Shown: positions 35,695-47,528 of the stretch, one piece after another
Position numbering within the stretch: the stretch's first letter is position 1
Layout: the number at the start of each line of letters is the position of its first letter
NCBI GenBank assembly: GCA_002205965.3
Contig: NADL03000018.1
Span: 124,001 to 188,000, forward strand
DNA: 64,000 bases
Source: Kappaphycus alvarezii
Lineage: Eukaryota > Rhodophyta > Florideophyceae > Gigartinales > Solieriaceae
Reading direction: 5' to 3'
Position numbers and translations under genes: made by a program
Notes under the pieces: generated by a model
The model's database searches: none
What the model saw: the letters and a program-made list of their open reading frames with translations, nothing else
What the model was told of the DNA's origin: nothing

Positions 35695-36399
35695 AGAATA
35701 CTGTAGTATTGGCTCTTTCGCATTATCTCTCGTATATCGTTGAGGTCTAGTACTGTGCTGCACAGTACAGTATGGCTGCAATGAAGCGGCATGCGCAGCT
35801 TTGACGCGACCGAGTTCGACCTTCCGCGTGATTGAACTGGCGCGCGGTCACAGAAACAGCATGTGCGGTGCTTGGCGCAATCGTCAATCACGTGGTGCAA
35901 ACGGGCAGAGAGAGTGTGCCACCGACTGCATCCGACTGGAGCCGTTTTGTCGTAACATGGCAAATTACTGTACAGTAGCGTAAAAGGGGCAGAACCCTGA
36001 TCTTAACTCTCAAGAGCGAGCAACGTGGCAAGTGCATGGCGTACAGTAGATTTCCGTACGTTTGTTCTGTGTTTGGGATGAGGTGCTGGAGAGGGGGCTG
36101 TTTCGGCGAGAGTGCCCTTTGGAGAAGGATGGTTGCGGGAAACAGAATGGGTATTCGTGAGGGAATGATCGACTGAGGAAGATACAATGGGTGTGCAGTG
36201 TGTATTGTGAGGGTGAAGTGTGTCGATTTGTAGGCGCTGCGCCAAGGCATGAAGCGCTTGCGCAACGACTGGCGCAATCGATGCAGTAAACACTGTACAG
36301 TAAATGATCTCAAGGATCAAGTGTGCTGCCTGCTTCATTTTTTGATTATTGACACTTGTCGTACGTGTATTGGATTGTTTTTGTACTGTACTTACTGTT
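35695..36399. repeat. Cluster of CAGTA/TACTG motifs upstream of the kinase gene
   Basis: At least six motifs occur in 700 bp: about 35697, 35746-35772 (inverted pair around GTGCTGCAC), 35967-35978 (TTACTGTACAGTAG), 36043, 36292-36302 (ACTGTACAGTA) and 36384-36399 (TACTGTACTTACTGTT). A minus-strand frame of 111 residues (36003-36338) overlaps them and may be spurious. The cluster ends about 210 bp before the kinase ATG, so it could be the kinase promoter, or a shared one if a gene diverges to the left. Confidence 0.55.
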
Positions 36400-36606
36400 C
36401 CGCCCTGTGCAAGATATCCGCAATCCGATCACCTCACCTTGCTGCTCACCCGAAGATTTCGTGCATTCCCAATTCAATCCATCTCATTTCATCCTGCTCC
36501 TCAGCCGACTCCCCGACCCGACTCAATCCCCATTCACAACCCTACTCACCGCACCCATCCCCATCCAACCATATCCTATTTCCACACTCTCTCCAGTCCG
36601 CAAAAG

Positions 36607-37918
36607 ATGGGCAACTGTTTCAGCAAATCCCCCCCCGAAACCTCCCCAAACCCACAACAACCCTCCACAAAACTTCCCACAAAGTCCTCCGCAAGACTCT
36701 CTCGAAAAAACTCCGCCAATCCCTCCAACTCTCGTCCCCTCCTCCCACCACCTGGTCCAAAGTAGCAAATGTTCTTCCCTCATGCGCTCCCGTCCGTCAC
36801 CTCGGCGAAGGCACCTTTGGCACCGTCGTTCTCGTCCGCGAACCGAGCCACCGGTGAATTATTCGCCGCAAAAGTAATGAGCAAATCACATCTCATCGCC
36901 GCTCAAAGCCTCGATTCCGTCGTCATGGAACGTCGCGTCCTGCGTGAGGCAGGCCCGCATCCCTTTGTTGTTGAATGCCATTCTGGCTTTCAAACAAATG
37001 ATGCAGTCGTTCTTGTTTTGGAGTATGTGTCGGGTGGCGATATGTATGATCTTATGAAGAAGCATGGTTGTTTGACAGAGGCTCAGGCAAGATTTTATCT
37101 CGCTGAGATTATCGTCGCCCTCAAGGAATTGCATCGCCATGATTTCGTCTTTCGCGATTTGAAGCTCGAGAATATTCTCATTGACGAAAAGGGCCATGTC
37201 CGTCTCACTGACTTTGGTCTCGCCGGCAAGTTTATTTCCGGTGAACCGGGTGAGCAAGCCATTTTCGACATCTCAGGTACAGCCATTTATCAAGCCCCCG
37301 AAATGCTCATGGGTAAAGGTCACGGCCGCGTTGTCGACTGGTGGGCCCTGGGCGTTCTTGCTTATGTTCTCATGGCAGGTCGTCCTCCATTTGCTGCTGA
37401 TGAATCCCGCGAAATGCTCCATCATCGCATTCAGAATAAGAAACTCGACTTGGAAATGACGACCGTTTGTCTCACATTTCCCCACAATGTCGCGATCTTA
37501 TTTATCGCCTGCTCGACAAGAATCCGGCTACCCGCCTCGGCAGTGACGGTAATGACGCATTGGATGTTCAGAATCATCCTTTCTTTGATGGCATTGACTG
37601 GAAAGGCGTTGTGAATTTTGAGCTCGAGCCCCCGTTGTGTCCTGGTTTGGAACCGCGCCTAGCGATAGTGGCGGTTGCGATCCGCAGCTTGTGCGCCATG
37701 CAGAAAGCAAGTTGGCAGATAAGGTCCATAGCAAGCACAAGGGAATCCAACGAGGATTCAAGCGTAGTGCATCCGCGCGGAGGCGCGACTTGGATGCAGG
37801 TGATATAAACCTGTCGTTGTCAACGGTGGGTCGTCCAAAGCCCGAGTGTCAATCGGCCTGGACTTTCAGGGAGTCAATGCAACTGCGGGGGCAAAACATT
37901 CACTGGCACTGCCGATGA
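36607..37918 (+). CDS. AGC-family serine/threonine protein kinase with N-terminal acylation signal
   Basis: This phosphorylates Ser/Thr on proteins, and the N-terminus suggests membrane attachment. The ATG at 36607 gives MGNCFSKSPP, a classical myristoylation (Gly2) plus palmitoylation (Cys4) signal, then a basic Ser/Pro linker. In the next frames come the glycine loop LGEGTFGTVVLV (about 36800-36835), GELFAAKVMSKS with the ATP-binding Lys, and FRDLKLENILID with the catalytic Asp (37151). They continue with LTDFGLAGKF (37204), GTAIYQAPEML and VVDWWALGVLAYVLMAGRPP. The last lobe, SPQCRDLIYRLLDKNP and ARLGS-like TRLGSDGND, plus FFDGIDW..., is the AGC C-terminal extension. The frame changes at about 36640-36770, 36840, 37465 and 37640. 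All catalytic residues are present, so indel errors are more likely than a dead gene. The 3' end is uncertain and may reach 38178 in another frame. Confidence 0.88.
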
Positions 37919-38316
37919 CTTTGGCAGGTTCATCGAAAAAAGGTAGTATCGGTATGAAAGTAGGCTGCCGAGGTGCGCGGCCTGCGTTTATTGCGTTTGG
38001 GCTATTTGTTTGCGCTAGGGTTTGCACATTATCATGTTCAAAAGAGACAGCCGTAACGCACGGCATAGGTGGCTTTTGGTCGGGACCACATCCTGAGTCA
38101 AGCTTTCCCTCGAAACGGATCTTTCTCGAGTCCCGTCTTGCTCTTTCCACATTTGTACTATATAAAGCCAGTTGCTAGGATTCATCATGGCAGGACCTTC
38201 AACAACAACGTTATTGTACACAAAACTAGGCCTACCAGCTGTGCAATGGCCAATATTGTCTGCTTCGCAACCTCGAACCAGAGCTCTGACGGGACGCTCG
38301 ACAGGAGATCCACCCT

Positions 38317-39203
38317 TTACCGCTGACTTTCTGTTTGTAACCCCGGCCTTACTGCCAACCCCATGGACGCATCCAACACAGCTCCATGGAACAGACTCCG
38401 CGGACACTCTGTCGCTAACCACACAACAACCTCCGCCACATCCCTCGGCTGGATCAACCTTCTCTTTGGCATGCCACCGACAAACTTGTCAACATCTTCC
38501 AGCCCATCAAAGTGCTCTTCCGGAACATCTCCGTTTCTGTTGCCCCAGGCGCCACACAGCACACATCAATCCCGTCCATGACATGCATCGCGGCCAAATG
38601 CTTTGACAAGTACGACATGGCGGCCTTGCTCATCAAATCCGCAGCACAGTACTCTGGAAACACGGCAGCACTGCCCCCCCGACACTGCCAATAAACACAA
38701 TGACCGCTCGTCACTCTCGGCCCCCCTCTCAATCAAGTCCATCAAGGCATTGGTGACCCACAACGGTCCCAGAGCGTTGACTCTCATCAATGCCTCGTCC
38801 CACTTTGCCCTCTCCACCATCTTTGCCACACTACCCGTGGCATTTCTGTCACCACCATCCTCGACCGTTTTTACAAACCCTTCGCCAGCCCCTCAACATA
38901 CTTCTTTACAGTAGCGCTTCCCAAAGCAGCATTATTGACAAGTACATGAACACCGGCACTGCCCGCCCATTCCTTGACAAGCGCTGCAAACTTGGCGACT
39001 GAGGCGACATTTCCCTGATCCAGACGTGCCATAGTGACATTCTTCCAGGTGGATTGTAAGGCGGTGGCTTCGGTGAAGGAGGAGAGATAGGTGAAGAGTA
39101 CACGATGACCAGCGGTGGAGAAACGTTCGACGGTGGTGCGGCCGATACCTGTGGAACCGCCAGTGATAACGACATTGAGACGATGTGTTGGGAGACTGCC
39201 CAT
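38317..39203 (-). CDS. Short-chain dehydrogenase/reductase (SDR)
   Basis: An NAD(P)-dependent oxidoreductase; the substrate is unknown. ATG 39203 gives MGSLPTHRLNVVITGGSTGI, with the TGGSTGIG nucleotide-binding loop directly after the start as usual for SDRs. Then come LVNNAAL (the NNAG-like motif), and in another frame MRVNALGPLWVTNALMDLI with the structural Asn, followed by LLAVSGG. After a further shift come PEYCAADLMSKAAMSYLSKH and CCVAPGATETEMF. The last frame gives PRDVAEVVVWLAT and GAVLDASMGLAVRPG, a standard SDR end, with the stop at 38317. Tyr and Lys of the active-site helix are eight residues apart rather than four, which is unusual. The frame changes at about 38850, 38690 and 38540. 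A 250-residue upstream extension is C-rich and is probably untranslated leader. Confidence 0.88.
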
Positions 39204-39600
39204 GACGGACAGCGGTGCCCGGGAGGGCGGCGATAAAGTTCCTAAGGGCGCGATGGTGGTAGATGGCGGAGCAGTGTGTGATACTGTGCAAGGCTCGGTA
39301 GCAGCTGTGATGTCCGATGTCCTAGTGGTGGTGCGTAACTGACAAATGGGGAGGGACGGCGTGGATGGCAGGGGAGGGCGGGTGGAGTTTGCAGTGCGGG
39401 GAAGGTAGGCAAATGTCGGGGAGAAGGGAGAATGGAGGGGTAGGTCGGTGTGAAATGTTCGCGGGAATTGTGCACGGAATGGAGAGGATTTGGGCAAAAC
39501 CTCGAGAGGACAGTGAATTGAATTGGGATTGAATTGTCTACAGATGCCGCATGCATGCAGAGAGGAGAGGAGAACGGAGAGGGTACGATTCTGCGGAAAA
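39204..39600 (-). promoter_or_regulatory. C-rich leader/promoter of the SDR gene
   Basis: On the minus strand about 400 bp before the ATG are C/T-rich with CCCTCC, CTCTCC and CCACC runs and few A-rich stretches. An open frame runs through it, but its Pro/Ser/Thr-rich peptide has no domain, so I read it as leader or promoter. A similar C-rich stretch precedes the kinase, B-box and aminotransferase genes. Confidence 0.4.
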
Positions 39601-40951
39601 GTAACACGTTGGCGTCGACTTCTCAAGTGCGTGTAGTTTCCGATTGACGACAATGCTAAGCTACCAACAATGTATTCATGTCGACGTCAAATTTTAACAG
39701 GTGCTATCAACTCAGCTTGAACCAACTCACCAGCTAGCGCCAGCGCAAGCAAGTAATAATCATGGATAGCAGTGCGCCAGATGGGGTGGTAACGCCTTAC
39801 TCTTTGAGAAAAAGGCAGCGGCCTAAAAACAATGCCGGCGGGCCCGCCGTTCTGTTTCTCCCAATCAGACAACGCATCATTTCAGAAGATGACTGTTCGC
39901 ACGGGCCCAGTCGAAGCGACACGCAGTCGTCGGGAGGCCCGTGCATAAGGCGCGTTGGAGAAAGAATGCCACTAAAGTGGCAACAACCAGTCCGCAGTTG
40001 GACACTTGTGGGGCCTACGCCACGTTTCATCACGTTTTCAAAAAAATATGCATCTGCAGGTTGCCACTCTCAGCTTACACAAAAACACTAATTCTCTGTA
40101 AACACCATAACCCTGGACCCAATGAGCATCTTTCCTGGTCTTGTCAGTGCTAAGGGCTTTCTCCCACAGGGCCAAGGCCCAACAGTCCAACAGTGCCATG
40201 TCATTCCCGCACACAGGCTTCCTGAAACAAGTTCGGCGACCATTGTAATTTTGAATAATGCTCAGCTGCAGCAACGGCTTCGGAGGCTGTACAGTGTATT
40301 AGACGATTGTGAATTTGTCTCCACATGAAAGGGCTTGAAGGGCTCAAGGGTCCTAATACGGGGTCATTGTAGACTGAAAGAACTGGTTACCTTAGTACTT
40401 GATGCCAACTTGATGAGAGAAAAGAGCATCAGTCTTCTGCTGGAGTAAGGACCACGTTCTCCTCCTTCACTTGCAGCATTGCAACAAGTTCCCGGGAATG
40501 AGAGGTTGCCGGTAGGAGGAAAAGCGCATGTCTGGTCCATGCAGCATGATGTCACCTTCGTAAATCCCCTCGCTCCCTCCACAAGGAGAGTGAGGGCTTT
40601 CAACCGGATGTCCTCTCTAAATTCGGCGCGAAATAAAAACCAGAGAAAATTCAATCTTTTAACGCAACTTCCATCATAGGTAGGCTCTTGCCTGTGCCGA
40701 TCTGGACTGACGGAGGTTGGCACCAGGGTGCATGCGCGGTGCTAAATGACGTAACAGGGAACGTAGCCGTGAGGGCAATGGAGACATATGTAAAAGTTCG
40801 AGGGACTTTGATGCAAAGGCACTCTACAGCAACCGTCATGTCTAATGCGGCATGCTTGATGGCTAGCCCTTATGTGGTCTTCCAGGGGGCCTAGTTCCTC
40901 CTCCATTACTGTGCATGCCCGTTTGTGTCGATAGTCGTTGTCTGGAACATT
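39601..40951. other. Unassigned interval
   Basis: A 109-codon plus-strand frame starts at ATG 39762 with SLRKRQRPKN, a basic patch, and no domain. At 40688-40894 a plus-strand frame gives IWTDGGWHQGACAVL, faintly like an RNase H start, but nothing downstream confirms it. No gene is firmly supported. Confidence 0.35.
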
Positions 40952-41772
40952 TTAGGATAGATCGGATGTATCTTCCAAGAGTACAAAACCCAAACCCTCT
41001 CCCCTTGTTACGGGACGGGTGGCATCCATAACAGTCTTGGTCAAGCGACGTTCGAGTGCAAATTTAAATTCGCTTATCAGCTTCTGTGATAGATTTTGTG
41101 TTGACTCGTATGAGCTAATACGCAATAGCTGAAACTGGTGTGGAGTGTAGTGTTGCATATGTTTGGATTCTATCATTATCTCATAGTGCAATGACTAACT
41201 TTTGTTGCGAAACTTTCGACTTTCACGAGTTCATACCAATGCTTCTGTTTTCGGACCAGCGAGCTGTGCAACCACCGGTTTTCGTTCGATTCCTGCACAA
41301 CTTTGGAAATCAACTGCCCACTAGTGTAACCGTCGCCATGTTGGGCGTCTTTCTGAAGCCGACCTCCGGACCTCACATCTCTCCACCAAACTCGCCATTT
41401 CTTCAACATGTACACGGCCATCCATAGCCTGGATTGTATGCATTCAAGAGATCGCGCTTGCACTACGCCTTCGTTCGGATGACATGCGTCGCATGAATGA
41501 TAATCGTAGACAGTGGCATGTAACTGTAGGACAACTTCCTTCGGCACTGGAGCGGATGTTTCCCGTGAGTTTATGGAAGGCGAAAGCACAATGGATAAAG
41601 TGAAATGTAAACTGCTGCAGAAAACCCGATACACTTCCTGATGAGCCCGTAGAATAGCTGCAAGGAGCATTACAATCACACAACGTTCGAAATCCTGGCC
41701 ATGGTGTTTACGTGCATCAAATGAGTCAAAACTTGATTTGAATGGTAACAAAGGCCTTCCAGTAACCATCAC
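40952..41772 (-). CDS. Unrecognised protein, two consecutive minus-strand frames
   Basis: The first frame (41176-41772) is 198 codons long without interruption, rich in His, Cys and Arg, with VYDYHSCDACHPNEG in the middle, a possible metal-binding cluster. The second (40952-41191) overlaps its end and encodes KLISEFKFALERRL and GEGLGFVLLEDTSDL. The nucleotides behind GFVLLED recur at 4836-4882. If joined, this is a protein of about 270 residues. No family is recognised, and it could be part of a mobile element present in two copies here. Confidence 0.35.
40961..41007. repeat. Second copy of the dispersed repeat at 4836-4882
   Basis: ATCGGATGTATCTTCCAAGA and the following ACCCAAACCCTCTCCCC match the loop of the hairpin at 4811-4906 with a few substitutions and small indels, in the same orientation. 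The 22-bp hairpin arms are not present here. Confidence 0.6.
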
Positions 41773-44700
41773 TAGTAAGGAACGAAGTATTGTACATCAT
41801 GCACTTGACGCGTTGCGGAGAGTACACGCCGTCTGTGTGATCGGTTAGCTCGTATTGGTAAGACGCAAAGCTCTATTATGCAAACAATTCAGTATCCACT
41901 TTCTCGGCAAGCAGTTGTGCTGCACTTGCGCCAAAAGTCCACAATACTCTGTTATTGTTAAGGAAAAGGATGGAGGGTACAAAGTTTTCGGTGGGTCCCG
42001 AGCAAAAACCAGAGAATCCGGATTAAATCAGGAGAGGCATTTGAAAACTCTCATTTATCATTCGAAAGAAGGATTTTATTCGTCTATTGAATCGCGCCGG
42101 ATCCTATGTTTGTCTCGAGCAATGCTGAAAGTCTTTTTACAATTGAGGAAAGTATTGAATTTGCTAGCCACATCAATGCTCACTGAGAATGAATTACTTG
42201 TTCTGGCGATAGTTACACGGGACGAGAAAGGTTCTTCGCTCCCATTGCAGATCAGTGAATCTACTACGGGAGAAGAAAAGCTTGCTGAAAGTCGGAAGAG
42301 AGTGAAACCTGTTGAACCCACCCTCTCCTCTTATTCCATTGGAACTTGTTTGACGACGCCAACATGAGATTCTGAGTGGTAAGTCGCAACTAGTGACAGT
42401 AGTGCCAGATAGCTTCTGTATAAAGCTCTCCACGGCACATACTCAAAAATTCTTGCAACGCATCAAGCCTCTTCGTTTTCACACCTTATTTATCACAATT
42501 TTATTCAACCAAAAGAAATGAAGAAATCGAAAAGTTCACTGGATCAGGATACAGCTGATTCCTATTACGGCTTTCACTCTCCGATTTGTCATGGTGGACA
42601 TGATCTAGTAGTCAAGGAAAGTATCCATTTAGTATATTGCATGAAAAGTTCCATTTGAAATATTTGAGATGCTACCGGATGAGAAAATGAGCAAACAAAA
42701 GCATGTGGAAGGGTCTCGCAGACTTTTTGTGCAAGCGCCCGACGATGATTTAGACCTGATTCGAGTAAGTTTTCTTTGATAGATCTTGCTTCGGTGATCA
42801 CATGAAGGAAAAATCCCAAGCAAACTGGTCAATAGAAGGGGACGCTTCAATCGAACAGAGGGAAGAGCGACGTTTTCTTTAATAAATGAGGAAGCATATG
42901 ATGGAGGGTTTCTTATTAAACAGAGATGAAGACAGCCGGCGCGCTGATGAAGGATCAGTGGAGACGATGGTAGTGGGTTTCAGAAAGTTGACTGCAAAGG
43001 GTCAATGGAGTGTACCTGGATTCTCAAAAGAATCCAGATGAGCCCCCTTTATATAGCCAGTACTGTAGCTCTACTCTATAACTTCTATACTTGTGTTTAA
43101 GAAGCAGAACTTACTAGGAAATAGGGGTGTAACTATATGATTGTACTATCCAGAATATAGCAAAGTAAATAAAACGATGACGCGGGATCCACGTCAAATG
43201 AATTCATTGCAGGAAAATAAAGCTTCAAAATTCATCCAAGACGATGTATTTTCTCTGTTATACCACTGTGCAAAAGGGAACTGAAATTAAAAAAGGGAAA
43301 AGTCTCTATTACACACTAATGTAACCGAGAAATTGTTACAACTTGTGACAAAACCCGGTTGAGCCTCTAATGTAATCTAAAATATAGCAGAGTCACTAGT
43401 GTAATCCGCTTACTCTTTTTATCTTCAAATTTGGTAATTATCATCTACTTTCGGTGCATCAGTAAAACAAATAGTAGCTTAGGATCGTATCGATTAGAAT
43501 AATTGATTTAGGATACCTGATGACAGTATCAAAATTTTTCAGCTTCCTCAAGATGTTTATTACTCCATTAAATGAAACAGCTTGATTTCTGGCGAGTTTA
43601 ATTGCAGGACAAAGGCTTAAGATGAGCAAAAAGGGTATATTGTAGTATAAATCCAACCTATTAGGCTTTTTTTCGAGGCAAACTACGACTTCTTAAGTTT
43701 GTTGAGCAATTCTGCAATTCATTTTAGCCGATTGCGACTCAGAGGGTACTATTTTAGCACATTAAGCTTATTATCGGAATCCTGTGATACAGTACTGTCG
43801 TCTTCTTTCATTATATTATGGCAAAAAGCTCTAGTTGTCCGGGAACTTTTGAATCACCGCAATGATCAAATAATTTCTTTAAACTCACAAAGAACTTTTT
43901 ATGTGGTCCTTACTACTTGCTGTTTTGATTTTTTCCAACAACATCTGCTATAATTAGCATCAGTTTGCCATTATTACACTTGCAAAGTAGTAAGAGTACT
44001 TGTGCACCCTGTGAAGATTTGATTGGGTAGTAGTGAGTGCAACCGAATATTTCGACACAAAACAAGAGGGGCGACGACGGTAAATCAGTAGAACAGACTG
44101 GGTTGACGCAATTACCGTAGTTCGGCATGACTATTTCTCTCTCACCTTTCTACTCTGCGAGGTGTGCCAACATGTCTAGATCTCTTAAGAGTTGTTTTTT
44201 AGGCTAAGAAGTAGCTCTATAGCGTGGAATGGGGAAGGGGAATGATGAGCTGCAATCACTAATTGGAACTTCTGACGTAGATGTCTTTATTTGAAATAAA
44301 GCCAGAAAGTAATATCCACAGTGAAGTGAACACAGCGAATCAAGATACAAGTGGTCAAAAATAATATCTCTTTAAAAAAATGAGACAACGACGTGTTTAT
44401 ATTCTGTAGGCTGATTGTGGAGGGGGAGTAGTACAGAATGATATACGACTTTATATAATCTGTGACACATGTTCTGACACAGCATTATTCCATAAGCCTT
44501 TTGTTCGAGTACTAGCTTCATATTGGAAAAGTTGGCATAAACACAAAATTGTCTATGCAATTAGTCAATAACTTCCACAGCTTGAGTCATAGTTCGATCT
44601 CTCGACACATTTCCATTCAAGCAGGAAAGCACTGATACATCAAAATTCTTAGTTGAAAAGGAATACATAGGAAGTTAACTTAAACACTACTGTGAAATAT

Positions 44701-46400
44701 TTTAATTGTGTATAGTACACCATCACCATAAAACGGCAAGAAATTGCCGTTAATGTGAGGAATTACCGAATTTCTTGGAACTTTCTTCCCAATGTCCACT
44801 GACTAGAATTGTTTTAGTTCAGATAAAGAATAAAAACTACTCCTCAACTGTCTAATGCACCAGTGCTGGTAGCAGAACCAAAAAAAGGTCAACTAAAACT
44901 TTAATGATTACAAGAACCATACTGAAAGTGATTCTGACCGCGCAGTAATGTGAAGAAAGGCTTTGCTTCAAGGACATATTAATGCCCGAGCTGGTCGAGC
45001 AATAGATGAATTTAAACGTTTCCGATAGCAAGTATGGGGACTTTTATGAGCTAGTGACCCAACTGTCTTATCAAGAATGGAGGTAGTGGACTTTTTAGGC
45101 GATAAATCGTTGCTAAACGACACAGCTATATCAAAAGAGTTTTCTTTTCTTCTTGGTAGTATATTTATTCCTAGAGTTGACGGGCCATAACTAGATCCAA
45201 TTGAAGGAAGGTATATAGCATCTGCATCAGGGGACTTCACACCAAGTCTTATCGAACCATCTTCATTATGACTACGCTCTCAACGTCCATATCTTTTATA
45301 TGTACAAAGCGGGGAACGTTTAGCGCTGACCTACATAGAGGACGTTATACCATGTGACTTTGATTAAAAGTACCAGTTGCACTTGCAGCTAGGGATATAG
45401 TGGAAGAGATAGATGCTACTCAAATTGCTCCACAACTGAGGCAATATCCTTATATATGGTAGTTTTAAGGAATCATCATTAGATGACTGATCGGAAAAAA
45501 AATATATTGGAAGTTGATGTTGTTAAGACAGTTATATGTAGAGTGCTTGATGCTAGCATTGCTCAAGACCATCAAGGCAATAATGAACTGAATGGTCTTG
45601 TTGTATTTCATAAAGAATTAAAATTAGTAACAGCAGCTGGGAAAACCATCATGAACCTCTTCAATGACTCCTAATGAAATCGGTGAGTATTTAATAACGG
45701 GTTTAAGCCACCAAAGGCTTCAATAATTACAGATATAAACCCACGCCGTGGTAAACAGCATCAATTAGCAGCTTTCCTTATCTCCAAACTCCGTTTAGAT
45801 TCCCCCGCTAGAAGTGTCAGACGAGCAAGTAAACTACCCATCATTCCCCTATTATCAGCTTAACACCATTTTCACTTCGGTTGCTCTTTTTTGACTCTGC
45901 AATGAGGTCAGCTGCCAGGCTGAAGAGATTTGATTTGAGCTTAATCGCCTGAATCTGCGGGGTTGGTTCGTTAGAACTGGTGTCAGGAAGCGAATCATGG
46001 TACTCCTTCCAGTTATTGAAGGCATTTTTAACCTTTCTTGGTTCCCTTTTTGTCTAGTCCACGGTGGACTCTTTGCGTTCCAGGTAACCCCGGACGGGTT
46101 GGTAGCGATTTGATGAGCATGAGCCCATAACTGACAATAAATCAGGGCGCTACTCAAAAGTGAAACTCCAAAAAGTGAGGATGCATAGTAAATCAACGGA
46201 CCTCAGAAACAAGCTTCATGCTCATCTTTATGCATAGGATTTGTGCAGAGTGTCGAGCATTCGTAGCGTTCGACTGAGGTTTGCAAGTCAAGCGTGGTGA
46301 ATATAAGAGGACAAGTAATACAGACAATAGGAAATGGCTGTTCAAGGGGGCTAGTAATGACCAACTAAAGTCCATTCATCAGAGCAGCACTACGGAACAT
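41773..46400. other. Unassigned interval, largely AT-rich
   Basis: No recognised gene. A 170-codon plus frame at 41855-42367, short frames at 43459-43656, 43699-43953 and 44968-45240, and a coding-like plus segment at 45483-45674 continuing near 45735-45862 (TDINPRRGKQHQLAAFLISK, ending in a stop) show no known motif. Two CAGTACTG motifs occur, at about 43064 and 43792. Confidence 0.4.
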
Positions 46401-47528
46401 CGTTTGTAGTCTGACCACATCAGTAGTGGAAATGTCAATTGTGTTCGGCAAACATTACGACTTTCCGTAATGCTAGCAACGGCAGCCACTGCGGGCGGTC
46501 GGTATACATTGGATGACCCATCCCAGGCCGCGGTGAACGAAAAGCTTCCCTCGGGCGACTGCCGCACTCAAGCCTTTCCGGCCTTAATGAAACTCCTGGG
46601 GCCCAGAGAACGGGTCTACTGTCCTCCCACAGCAGGTTTCAAGGCAGCCATTAGCACTCGACACTTCTGTTAGGCCCCATTGTTTGAACTGGGAACCCTA
46701 TGCCTGAAGGCTGGATGTCCAGAAACCCTGGACGTCCATGGCGACCCCCTGATCCATTACAGATACGGCCCTCAGCGGATTGGCTGCCCGGATGACGGGG
46801 TCGTGTTTCTAGGTAAGGATGTCAGCCTCGGAGCAAGGCATCCCACCATCGAGCCCCTTCCGCACTGGTAACACTGGACGAGGCCGAACATCAAGGCAAC
46901 GAGAGCACCCGGCGGCACGGATTATTTGCTGTTACTTTCTTGAACTCATTGGCCTCTTCTCACCGCCGGATGAGAACCTTTTCACCCCTCACGGGCTTGA
47001 ACGAGGCCCAAGCTGACGAGCTTCGAAAAACTAGGGTTCGTAGCTGGGTTACGTGGTAAAACAGGATCGTCCCGGCTCCTGCTTCCACACTCGGATGGTA
47101 GCACCCCGATGCGTTCTCCACAATCAAAGAAGTGGTACGATCGGTAGCCAACGGTGCCATGGACAAATACTCTAGGGTGACGGCCAACCTCCTTCAACAA
47201 CACACAGCATTGAAGGTCACCTCCAACGCTGCTTGTTTGTTGACTAGACTACCAGCTCTTATTAGTTGGCGCCGTTATTCGTTCGGTTCTGAAAGTCCTC
47301 TGTCATGACTTGAATGCACTTTGTAAGACTTAATATTCACACCGCTCGCAGTAAACCAACCCTTCTTACGATTGCTCTTATCGGGAAAATTAAGTAAACC
47401 ACAAGTTAACCCCACTCGTCAAGTTGTTCCTATTCCAGTCCGCGATCCCGCCAATCCCAAGTCCACCCTTTTAACCCTCGTCCCGGGCACGGCATCAAAT
47501 TCCCGTATTTTGCTGAACGCATTTAACT

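Noticed and set aside
36003..36338. 111-codon minus-strand frame upstream of the kinase
   Set aside because: It overlaps the CAGTA motif cluster and has no recognisable domain.
39204..39653. N-terminal extension of the SDR frame
   Set aside because: The extra residues are Pro/Ser/Thr-rich leader translation. The nucleotide-binding loop begins right after ATG 39203, as usual for the family.
40688..40894. RNase H-like start (IWTDGGWHQGACAVL)
   Set aside because: Only the first motif is suggestive. No later catalytic Glu or Asp motif follows in any frame.
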